Positions 55,714 to 64,000 of a DNA stretch of 64,000 bases are shown here, one piece after another. The position numbers and the translations under genes are program-made. Each line of letters begins with the position of its first letter. Position 1 is the first letter of the stretch. The stretch lies in assembly GCA_015698045.1 (NCBI GenBank), contig BLAL01000242.1, positions 315,001 to 379,000 on the forward strand, given 5' to 3'. Below the pieces are notes generated by a model. That model ran no database searches. It was given only the letters and a program-made list of their open reading frames with translations, and had not been told where the DNA came from. This stretch comes from Rhizophagus clarus. Its lineage: Eukaryota; Glomeromycota; Glomeromycetes; Glomerales; Glomeraceae.

Positions 55714-57378
55714 CCCTATAAGAAATCTGTATACGGAAAGGATACGTTTTATAAACGTTAGAAATACGTTTTTACCGATTCCGTATAATAATTCCGTATA
55801 TTTAATACGTAATTCATTTTTGAATGTTTTTTAAAAAAATTGGTGCATATGGAATGTATGCGGAAAAATTAATATATACGGAATGTATACGGAATTTTTG
55901 AACTTGCTTTTTTTAAATAATGATTTTATCGATTTTACCGTCGTTCCGTATCATAAGTCATAACACGGGATCACGTGATTTTTGTTATGATACGTTTTTT
56001 GTTTATATAAACCCAGCTTTGATCTTCCACCTTGTCTTCCTGTCTTCCTCCCTGATTTTTTATTTCGCAAAAAAAAAACTCTTTTTCTTTTATTTGTTGC
56101 CCCTCTTTTTTATTCTCACTTGCTACTCTTCTTTTAAAAACTTCTTTTCCTTTATTTTTCTAACTTTGTTGCCCTCTTTAAAAAAAAAAAAAATTTTTGG
56201 GTTTTATTCTTTTATTCCCATTCATTACCGTCTCTTTTTTTTTAAAAAAAAATTATTTTTGCCCCCTTTTTTACTGAACTATTTCTGGATGTTCTCCCTC
56301 TAGCAGCATAGGTTAGAGGTTAAAGATGGACTAATCGTGACTACTGACACGAAGTTTGTCAGGACTGGTGAATAAAAAGCATTATTTAGTGCAGGTATTT
56401 TCTAAGTTTCTAATTTAAAAAGAGAGGTTCCTATAAGCCGGGTTATGTAAGTTACCTTCTGCTTTATTTTTAACTTTGTCATCCCTTTAAAAATCTTTTT
56501 TTATTTCTTTTCCTAACTTCGTTATTCCTTTTCAAAAAAAAAAATTTTTTTTATTTATTTTACTTTTTTACTTCCACTTCACTATCCTTTCTTTTTTATT
56601 TATATTTATTCTTTTATTTTGTAGACCAGATTTTTTTTTGGCTGCTTGGTTCCTTTTTTCTTTTTGCGGGTCAATTTTGAAGTACCTTTTTTTTGTAAGT
56701 CAGGTAGGAACCGGACGTTTGGAGACTTGGATGATTGCAGGTACTATATAGGCGGAGCTTATATTTCTTTTTTTTTTGTTTTAGGTCGTCTGACTCCTGT
56801 TGGCTTGGACGAATCCAGAATTATAGGTACAATAGGGAAGCGTTGGTCTAATTGAGTTAAAGAAACGTACTAGTGTCTTTTTTCATTTATTTTGAAGGAA
56901 TAGGTTATTTCTTTGGACTAAGTGCTCCTGGAGACTTTTGATTTCTTAAAAAAAATTAAATTTCTTAAAGAAACATCAGTAGAAATAGTATTAATGTTTC
57001 TTTTTGTTTTGGTTTGCAATAGTTGGTTTGATAAGAATAAACTATTCCTAATATATTTGTGTTTTATTTTATTTTTTGATTTTTTGATTTAATAAATAAA
57101 ATTAAATTTATGTAAATAAAGTCATGTAATGAATTGTAATAAATTGTAATATAAACAGTAAATTTAATAAGCAATAATATAAATTTCATGGTAAATCAGT
57201 GATTAAATCATGTAAATTCCGTATGAATTCCATGCAAATTCTGTATCCAAACCATATTTGTAGTGATACGGAATTGTGCATTTTTCCGTATCTTCAACGG
57301 TCTATTGTGATACGTTATTTCTAAGGAAAAAAATCGTATAAAAATCTTATTAAAAACGTATCCAGTTTTTTTATAGGG
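55714..57378. mobile_element. CCCTATAA-ended non-autonomous element, 1,665 bp, AAG duplication
   Basis: Inserted exactly inside a kinase codon run. The parent sequence CCTTATACTCAAGCAGCAGA is split after AAG (55711-55713), and AAG is repeated at 57379-57381. The ends are CCCTATAAGAAATCTGTATA and, reversed, CCCTATAAAAAAACTGGATA. Subterminal TACGGAAT/ATACGTTTT words crowd both ends. The interior is strongly pyrimidine-rich on the plus strand and has no transposase. A 3-bp duplication fits CACTA/EnSpm-like or Harbinger-like elements; the CCCTA end favours a CACTA relative (inference). Confidence 0.85.
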
Positions 57379-57804
57379 AAGCAGCAGATATATATAGCTT
57401 TGGTATGATTATGTATTTTTTAGTGACTGGAAAGCAACCTTTTGCTGATTGTGCCCATGATGAGGTTTTGGCATTAGATATATGTAATGGGGTTAGACCC
57501 GAAGTAAATGATCAAGTTGCACCAAAATTTTATATTGATTTAATGAAAAAGTGTTGGGATTCTAATCCAGAAAATAGACCACTCACTATTGATGTAAAAA
57601 AAGTGATTGAATTATTTTATAATTCATTGGATCAGGAATTTAAAAATAAAGAAAAGCAACACTATGAAATTGATGAAGCAATTTAAAGAAACACAAGAAT
57701 TTAGAAAAGAAAATCTTTTAGTGAATAAAAATGACCAATCAACTATTCACATACAAGCAATTTATACATCACATTTACTTAATCCTTTTACAAAAGATCT
57801 TTAA

Positions 57805-58232
57805 AATATGACAATATTAATAGTGAAAACAACCGATTTTACAAAGTCACATTTTTTTTTTGTTCTGTTTTTATACTTTCTCAACTATAGCTTATAATCT
57901 TTTCCTTTGGAAATGATGGTTTAAAGAATTAAAGTAATAAAATGTAAATGATGAATTTATTTTTTTTTTCAAATAGTACAAAATAGTATGAATTATTCCT
58001 ATTGAAATTTATGTCAACAATCACTAGTCGAAGAAACGCAGTTTCAATGATGTTTCATCTATGTAAATCCTTCAGAAACTAGTCTGATTTCTGTTGGGTG
58101 CATGTAATATCCATGGAATTTCCAATTTTTTTTAGAAATTTTCTAGATATTTAATGGAATTTGGACAGGTTTCCATCATGTATACTAGAGTGTCCACGTT
58201 GGAAATCATACCACTTCGACTAGTTGAATTAT
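57805..58232. other. Short spacer between kinase and transposon
   Basis: AT-rich; no frame or element end seen before the TA at 58233. Confidence 0.4.
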
Positions 58233-58234
58233 TA

Positions 58235-58258
58235 TCGCCGTTTTCAGAAATATGTGTA
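58235..58258 (+). repeat. Left terminal inverted repeat of the Tc1-type element
   Basis: 24 bp, identical to the reverse complement of 61994-62017; preceded by TA. Confidence 0.92.
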
Positions 58259-58340
58259 ATTCAAGTCACATGATGATCACTTGAAATTTAGTAAAAAATT
58301 TTTCTCGAATACAAAATTTTTATACTTTGCTAAGACAAAC

Positions 58341-58595
58341 CGCGATTTTCTTTTTTCATATGAATATATTGCTTTATATAATACCTTAACATAAGTTTTA
58401 TAACATATGAAAAGTTTTTTTGTCACGAAACTTGCTAATATTTATAAGAATTTTTGCGAATTTTTAGCATTGAAAGTTTACGAGTATATTACAAGACAGT
58501 AAGTCGCTATAATAATACGCGATTTTTTTTCTTTCTATACAATATATTGCTTTATACAAGACTCTAATATAAGTTTTATAATATATAGTTAGTTA
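58341..58595 (+). repeat. Subterminal direct repeat in the left end of the transposon
   Basis: Two ~80-bp copies, 177 bp apart, start CGCGATTTT at 58341 and 58518 and share ATATATTGCTTTATA and ATAAGTTTTATAA. Subterminal repeats of this kind often bind transposase. Confidence 0.65.
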
Positions 58596-58762
58596 TTTTA
58601 TTGTGAAACTCATATATTTTGTTGAAATTCTTACAATTAGGGTATATTACATTGAAAATTTAAAGCTATTACAGATTATTTTAGGGGTTTTATCGTATTT
58701 GATTTTATTTATTTATTATTCTTATTACTTTATTAAAATACTTAGCATTATTTCAAAAAAAA

Positions 58763-59929
58763 ATGGTAAAAACTTTAAGTAATGATATAAGATGGCGTAT
58801 CATTTATCATCAACTTGATGGATTTTCTGCAAAAGAGACTGCAAGTAGACTTTATATTGGTGTCTCTACTGTATATAAAATTAGAAGAATTTATGATCAT
58901 TGGGGTTGTGTAACTCATCCATTTAAAGGTCGTCAAGGAAGAAAAAAAACTTTGAGTCTTGCTGACTTAAATGTATTAATTTAATTTTTATTTAATTATT
59001 ATTGTAAATTTATTTATTGATTTAACTTTATTATTACAGATTCTAGATTCACTTGTAAAAGATAAAAAAGATTGGTATCTTGATGAAATGGTTGATGAAA
59101 TGGAAAGGTTAACCGGCAAGCTCATATCTATACCTACTTTATGGAGAGCGCTCAAACATCTTGGAATGACGAGAAAAAAGGTTCTAAAAGATTTTAATCT
59201 ATTCTTATTAAATTGTTTTAAATAAATAAATAATCAAATATTTTATTTTCCAGTTGCAAAAAGCTGCAAAAGAGAGGAGTGAGCTCTTACGCAGTGTTTT
59301 TATGTATAAAATAGGAAGTGAATTCAAGCCAGAAAAACTTGTTTTTATTGATGAAACGTCAAAAGATGAAAGAAGTTTATCCAGGGCTTATGGATATAGT
59401 ATAAAAAATGTAAGGGTTGAAAAAAGTATTGTTTTTGTGAGAGGTAAACGGTATACTATTTTACCGGCATTGACATTAGATGGATTCATAGCCGCCGATA
59501 TCATAGAAGGAAGTTGTAATAAAGAAAGATTTCAGACATTTATTCTTACACAAGTGGTATGTTATTTATATATTTATTTTATTTATTTAAGATAATATAT
59601 ATTTATATTTAATTTTTTAGTTGCCTCAAATGAACGAATATCCAAATAAAAATAGCGTAATCGTGATGGATAATGCAAAAATCCATCATGATGAAAAATT
59701 AGTAGAATCAATTGAACAAATGGGATGTAAAGTACTTTATTTGCCACCGTACTCTCCAGATTATAATCCCATTGAAACAGCTTTTTCTGGAATTAAATCA
59801 TGGCTAAAAAGAAATAGAATATTTGTAGAAAGTTGCACTGATCCCAAATATCCACTTTTTTTAGCATTGTCTTACGTAACACCTAGTATGGCAAAAGGTT
59901 ATTTTAGCGAATCAATTTATTCATATTAA
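58763..59929 (+). CDS. Tc1/mariner (IS630-like) DD34E transposase, four exons
   Basis: A transposase of 320 codons with exons 58763-58972, 59040-59180, 59254-59556 and 59621-59929. All introns are GT..AG, 63-73 bases long and in phase 0. Exon 1 encodes the DNA-binding helix-turn-helix ('AKETASRLYIGVSTVYKIRR') and exon 2 the second paired-type helical region. Exons 3-4 encode the DDE catalytic core: 'KLVFIDETSK' (first Asp), 'VIVMDNAKIHH' (second Asp), and 'PPYSPDYNPIETAFSGIK', with Glu 34 residues after the second Asp. No stop or shift is seen once introns are removed. The second donor, AAG|GTTCTA, is weak. The DD34E spacing and the YSPDYNPIE motif place it in the Tc1 group. Confidence 0.92.
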
Positions 59930-60003
59930 ATAATTTGATTTAATTACAGATTAATAAACTGCTAAAAAACTTTATTAATTGACCAAAAAAAATACAAAAA
60001 ATG

Positions 60004-61813
60004 CTATTGTATAAGTTTTTTTGCTTCTTTAATCAAATTTAATCTACGTCCCATTATTTCTATACCAAACTCATTTAATAAAATTTCAGGACTCATTTCT
60101 GCAATTTGTGATACAGTAATCTCCTCCTCTTCAAACTTTTGTAAAAAGTTTGTATATTTGCCTTCACCATATTGTTTATCAAGTTGTTCTAAAAATTCCT
60201 TCATAGACAATTCAGAAAATTCTGTATTATTATTATTATTTAAAGTATCAGACTGTAAAGTTAAAGTATTTGACGAATTTAACGATAATAAATGTTGTGA
60301 TGATTGATGTAATGGTGGGTATGATGGCGGATGTTGTGGTGGGTAAGATGGCGGATGTTGTGATGGATGTTGTGATAGATGTTGTGGTGGATGTTGTGAT
60401 GGATGTGGTGGTGGATATGGTGGCCATCCATAATAATAAGGATAAACATTCGGTGGAATATTATAATGTGAATAAGAGTTTGTAGAATCATTATTTACTA
60501 ATGTTGATGATGATGAATGATTTGATGATGAAATCTTTAAAGAATTTCCCATTCCAAAATTAGGATGTGGTGGCGGAGTTTCATAATCACAGTGATTCTT
60601 ATGCTGTAAATAAAATTACTCGTTAGATAATAATAAAAAAAACAAAAAAAATTTAAAACTATTATTACAATTTCATCTGTCCACATGGATAAATGTAATG
60701 TAGTAAGTGGTAAATGTCTATTGTCTTTGACATAACAATATCCCGTTTTATGGATATCACATCCATGCTTTTCTTTAAGTTTCTTATGAATTTCTCCTTT
60801 TATAAGGTCAATTTCGTTCAAATTTGCTTCTTTAGGAATGGAAATTTTCTTTTTTTGTTTTGAAGGTGGCGTAATTTCATTTTCTTCGTCTATAGATTCT
60901 TCATCATCATCTAATGTTAAATTTTTCTAATAAAAAATATAAATAAATTAATATTATTAAATAAGTAAATATATTTTTTAAGAAATATAAATACTTTTTT
61001 TCTTTTTGCCGTTTCTTTCTTTTGAATAGATGCAGTAATCAACAAAACCTTATTAGAGTTAGTTAATCTAGAATATTCTTTTATAAATTCTTCAAAATCT
61101 TCCTCTTCTTCTAAAATAGTACCAGCTCCTATACCTTTCTCTGATTTATATGATAATTCATAATCAGTACGAACTAATAAACCAACTGCTTCACAAACTC
61201 TTTGTGATATCAATTCTTCAAATTCGTAGTAATCAACTGGCTTTTTTTCTAAAGTAATTGCCTTTGCTGGCTTGGTTAAATCAGGCGTTTTAATTACAAG
61301 TTTAAAGCGAAAAAACGAATCTGCATTAGGTATAACATCATCTATAGAAAACTTATCAGATTGTTTTGTAATTATTTCACTTTTTCCATTTGTTGAAATC
61401 TGATTATTTTCTTGCGCAGGATCTTTATTTTTCTCATTTTTTTTATTATAAGTATTTTGATCTCTAGTTAGTTGACTATTACATTTGGAACATAAAGTAA
61501 AATTAAATTTTTTTGAAAAATTAGAATTATATCCGTATAATTGACTACTAGAATGTAATAAAGCAGCTAATATATAATGACATCTATGAGGATTATATAC
61601 ACCATTTCTAACACTCCCAACTTGAGCCGTTTCTTTTTTTTTACTATTCGTTGGTTTAATAGTTTTATTACAACTACAATATTCAATTACTAGATTAACG
61701 TTACAGTAAAGACATTTTTGACATGAATAACAAGTTCCTATTTGATATTCTCTATTTTTAACGTTTAAAGTTTCTGTTTTTTCATATTGTTCATAGTCTT
61801 TACAGTTACTCAT
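60004..61813 (-). CDS. Passenger gene: Cys-rich, acidic middle, His/Pro tract, SAM domain
   Basis: Three exons (61813-60995, 60926-60669, 60603-60004) with GT..AG borders join in frame to 558 codons. Residues ~28-50 hold CxxC pairs ('CYSCQKCLYCNVNL', 'CSCNK') and ~108-112 another ('CSKCN'), suggesting zinc binding. Residues ~165-265 ('FRFKLVIKTPDL', 'EEFEEFIKEY'-like) resemble a ubiquitin/PB1-type fold, a weak assignment. Exon 2 is Lys/Glu-rich with a Cys/His patch ('HGCDIHKTGYCYVKD'). Exon 3 has a His/Pro/Gln repeat tract and ends in a SAM domain ('FLEQLDKQYGEGKYTNFL' to 'MGRRLNLIKEAKKLI'), a protein-protein or RNA-binding helical fold. It is fully open and lies wholly between the inverted repeats. 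It may be a captured host gene or an accessory transposition factor. Confidence 0.8.
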
Positions 61814-61993
61814 TATAATATTTTTTGTGCGCGAAGCCGCGAAAAGTTAAATTTTTCGCGTTTGATAGTGATAATTGATAATCTAATAGCTGGCACGTGA
61901 AAATCTGGATAAATTTTATTGGATAATTTTAATTGTCACACAAAATTTCGAGTTTCGAATTTTTCACGTGGACTACTGATACAAAATAATAAA

Positions 61994-62017
61994 TACACAT
62001 ATTTCTGAAAACGGCGA
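61994..62017 (-). repeat. Right terminal inverted repeat of the Tc1-type element
   Basis: 24 bp, exact inverse of 58235-58258; followed by TA. Confidence 0.92.
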
Positions 62018-62019
62018 TA

Positions 62020-63319
62020 ATCAAAAGAGATCATTTTCTAAATTTGAAAAATACTTAATATCTTTTACTTTTTATATTTTTTATCATTAAGTGACAATAT
62101 TTTATTTATATTTTTACAGTTATTATAGCAATTAGTTTTGTTTAACACTGATTATAGAGTAGCATGTAAAATATTTCTTTGCATAATAAATCAGTTTGTA
62201 ATTAAACAAAATTTTAAATTTATTATCTATATACTATTGAGTAATTGCCTTTTTTAATATTTGTTCTTTTTTTTGGAACGTATCCAAGTCAAATTGGATA
62301 ATTATATTCGGGTAAATTTTTGTTATGTTTTATTCGAATAAATATTCAGTTAAATCTAAATATATTTAATAATTTTAAAAAAATTAGTCAAACAACTGTT
62401 AAATGAAAACAGCCATTAAAAAATTTAATAATAAAGAACGAACAAATTAAATTAGAAGAAAAAAATTAAAAAGAATTAGTGGAAATTAAAAGAAAAGAAG
62501 AAAATATGACGAAGTACAAGAGCAGGAAGAAGCAGAGAAAATGGAAATATAAAATGTCTAAACACATAGGAAAATAAGATATACTGTACCGATAAAATAA
62601 TCAAACCAATTTTAACAAGACAAGGATGTGAAAAAAATGAAAAAACGAAAAACGGAAAGAACGATAGAAGAAAAGCGAAAAAAAAGTATAAGTAGCATGG
62701 TAAATTATTTAGACAAAGTTAAACAAAGACATAAAAGATCAAAAATTTAAAGAAATAATAACAAGAAATAACAATAAAAAAAAAAGAGAGAAAAAAAATT
62801 AAACAAGAAAAAAAAATAAAAAGAACATTAACGGCCAAAGACATATGATTAATATTAAATAAACCACGGAAAAATAGGACTATAGGAGTAAAATATGGAA
62901 ACCTAAGAAAAAAAATATTAAGATTGATAAAAGATCATTATTAAAATTAGACAAGCCAAATAATTAATGGATAGATTATTATAAACGTATTAAAGTAATA
63001 AAGAAAATAACAAGGATTTTTCCGAAGGGAAAAAAACCATGGTATTCCCCTCCCTATGGAATAAATGTGTAATCCCCAGGAGTGTCACTAAAATAACATG
63101 TTATTAGACTAGGTTAGATCCCAGAAATTACTACTTGGTTCTTGAAGACTTGAACGTTTGGATTCAATCTGTTTCGGAAAAGAAAAATTCTCAAAGAAAA
63201 AGAGATTGGATACTTATTAGATTCGTCCAGTTGGCGAGAATTTTGAACTATAGGATTACTGATTTTTAACTCATTCCAATTCCAATATAAATATTGTACT
63301 TTTGATAGTGTATAACTAA
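62020..63319. other. Intergenic; purine-rich tract, no gene
   Basis: From about 62440 to 62990 the plus strand is a G/A-rich low-complexity stretch (AAAGAAGAAAATATGACG, GAAAAAAATTAAACAAG) like the tracts at 1.2-2.4 and 31.8-32.0 kb. No coding frame is supported. Confidence 0.5.
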
Positions 63320-63970
63320 TTTGTAATAGAGGCTCAAAACACTTAAATGATATTTATAAGTTAACCAATAGTTAATGAATTCTGTGTCTTGATTGGAGTG
63401 ATTATTGCTTTAAGAATTGCTAATCGTGAATTCATTTTTCATCCAATATGTGTAAAATTCCTTTGTTATTGATTGGGTTACCGAAATTTTCATTGTGAGA
63501 ATGTATGTTCATGTTAGGATTGTGGTTAGAAAAAGTAAATATTTTGATATTGAAATTATTTTTGATGATTTGTTTTAAAATTATTGTCTGCGTAATGTTG
63601 AGCCGGAGACTTCTGGCATGATGGTGACTCAAAATGTTCCTTTGTTTTATTGATAGTTTTCTAGAATCATCACTTTTATGGTTGTTGATATACAGTATGT
63701 TCCTTTAATAGCTTTCAACTGAGGTTCAAGTAGTTATTGTTTTGAAGCATGATAGATGTGGACTGTTTTTCATTTATAGGTTTTGTTTCTTGTTTTAATC
63801 ATTTTCATATTATTACTAGTTATATATAATTATCTTTAAAGAATATTTTGTGTGGCTCTTACTCGAATGTTTAAGATTATCGTTATCAATAAAGGTTTTG
63901 CTAATTTTTAGCAAATTTGGTAAAAATCAATTTTTTGTTCTCCTGCGTCACATGATATAACCTGGTTAAC
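63320..63970 (+). repeat. Dispersed repeat, copy B
   Basis: Collinear, longer copy of 48510-48990. It shares TAATTTGTAATAGAGGCT, TTGAGG/ACTGAGGTTCAAGTAGTTATT, GTTATTGTTTTGA, ATCTTTAAAGAATATTTTG and a terminal TCACATGATATAAC. A minus-strand frame of 66 codons across it (63432-63632) is not credible. Confidence 0.6.
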
Positions 63971-64000
63971 CTCGTGATTTAACTTTTTGCGTATTATCAT

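Larger units (their letters stand above)
53530..57804 (+). pseudogene. TKL-like pseudokinase with multiplied N-lobe modules, split by an element
   Basis: The gene starts with three degraded copies of a CxxC + N-lobe module, then a fourth, better copy. That copy carries 'CVLCQSNSHENNK', 'WIPYDQFVGIKEIGKGGFST' and 'VALKCLHNSQ' at 54941-55262. After an intron the C-lobe follows at 55320-55713. It is catalytically dead: the HRD loop reads 'HMVHQIFHIGN', losing Arg and Asp, and the usual 'SDMGLC' is 'SDMELC'. The activation-loop exon is cut at 'PYTQA' by the 1,665-bp element at 55714-57378. It resumes 'ADIYSFGMIMYFLVTGKQPF' to 'KKVIELFYNS' and, after a frame change near 57675, 'YTSHLLNPFTKDL' to the TAA at 57804. 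The close relative on the other strand keeps HRD. Confidence 0.88.
58235..62017 (+). mobile_element. Tc1/mariner-type transposon with a passenger gene, 3,783 bp, apparently intact
   Basis: The terminal inverted repeats are 24 bp and identical, starting TCGCCGTTTTCAGAAATATG at 58235 and, in reverse, ending at 62017. They are flanked by TA at 58233-58234 and 62018-62019, the Tc1/mariner signature. Inside are a spliced DD34E transposase (58763-59929, plus) and a second, larger gene on the minus strand (61813-60004). The two are convergent, with only 74 bases between their stops. Most Tc1-type elements are 1-2.5 kb and carry the transposase alone, so a 1.8-kb passenger is unusual. Intact frames, exact inverted repeats and exact TA flanks suggest a young, possibly active copy. 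Confidence 0.9.

Noticed and set aside
55920-56855. Pyrimidine-rich frames inside the 55714-57378 element
   Set aside because: Low-complexity Phe/Leu content; no transposase motif.
60270-60491. Met/Val/Asp- and His/Ile-rich frames
   Set aside because: Shadows of the His/Pro/Gln tract in exon 3 of the passenger gene.
1-64000. tRNA, rRNA or snRNA genes
   Set aside because: No A/B-box plus cloverleaf pattern or conserved rRNA segment was recognised by eye; a covariance-model scan would be decisive.
1-64000. A bacterial or mitochondrial origin for the DNA
   Set aside because: Spliceosomal introns, LINEs, hAT and Tc1 elements and Rhizophagus-type kinases argue for a fungal nuclear genome.

Overview
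The window looks like nuclear DNA of an arbuscular-mycorrhizal fungus, most likely Rhizophagus (Glomeromycotina). It is very AT-rich, genes are sparse with short GT..AG introns, and the kinase remnants carry the 'MPYVAPE...YTQAADIYSFG' signature typical of the expanded Rhizophagus TKL-like kinases. The species is an inference. I see no rRNA, tRNA or CRISPR array, and no bacterial operon.

Layout. 1-3.8 kb: a broken hAT transposase whose large intron holds a purine-rich element. 5.3-13.3 kb: a full-length minus-strand LINE bounded by an exact 17-bp target duplication, with five consecutive open frames (gag-like ORF1, a 165-codon coiled-coil-like frame, APE endonuclease, reverse transcriptase, RNase H). 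14.3-17.7 kb: a 36-bp hairpin satellite, a foldback element and the second, inverted copy of a structured dispersed repeat. 18.9-24.8 kb: a stray kinase exon, a pseudogene with nested transposons, and a 5'-truncated LINE. 26-36 kb: MITEs, a small lineage-specific gene and a CipC/DUF3759 gene. 36.3-44.9 kb: a young, broken Ty3/Gypsy LTR element carrying an antisense frame. 46.1 kb: a second member of the small gene family. 50-52 kb: a Crypton-type tyrosine recombinase gene. 52.3-57.8 kb: two head-to-head kinase pseudogenes, one with a tandemly multiplied N-lobe module and a 1.67-kb element inserted in an exon. 58.2-62.0 kb: an apparently intact Tc1/mariner-type transposon with exact 24-bp terminal inverted repeats (TIRs). 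It encodes a spliced DD34E transposase and a second, convergent three-exon gene (Cys-rich region, acidic middle, His/Pro-rich tract, SAM domain).

Most of the window is mobile DNA. The host-like genes are the two small paralogues at 28.3 and 46.1 kb, their pseudogene at 20.9-22.2 kb, the CipC-like gene at 32.7 kb and the kinase remnants. The best candidates for something undescribed are the LINE, whose frames are separated only by in-frame stops and one stop-start/frameshift-like junction, and the Tc1-type element with a large passenger gene.
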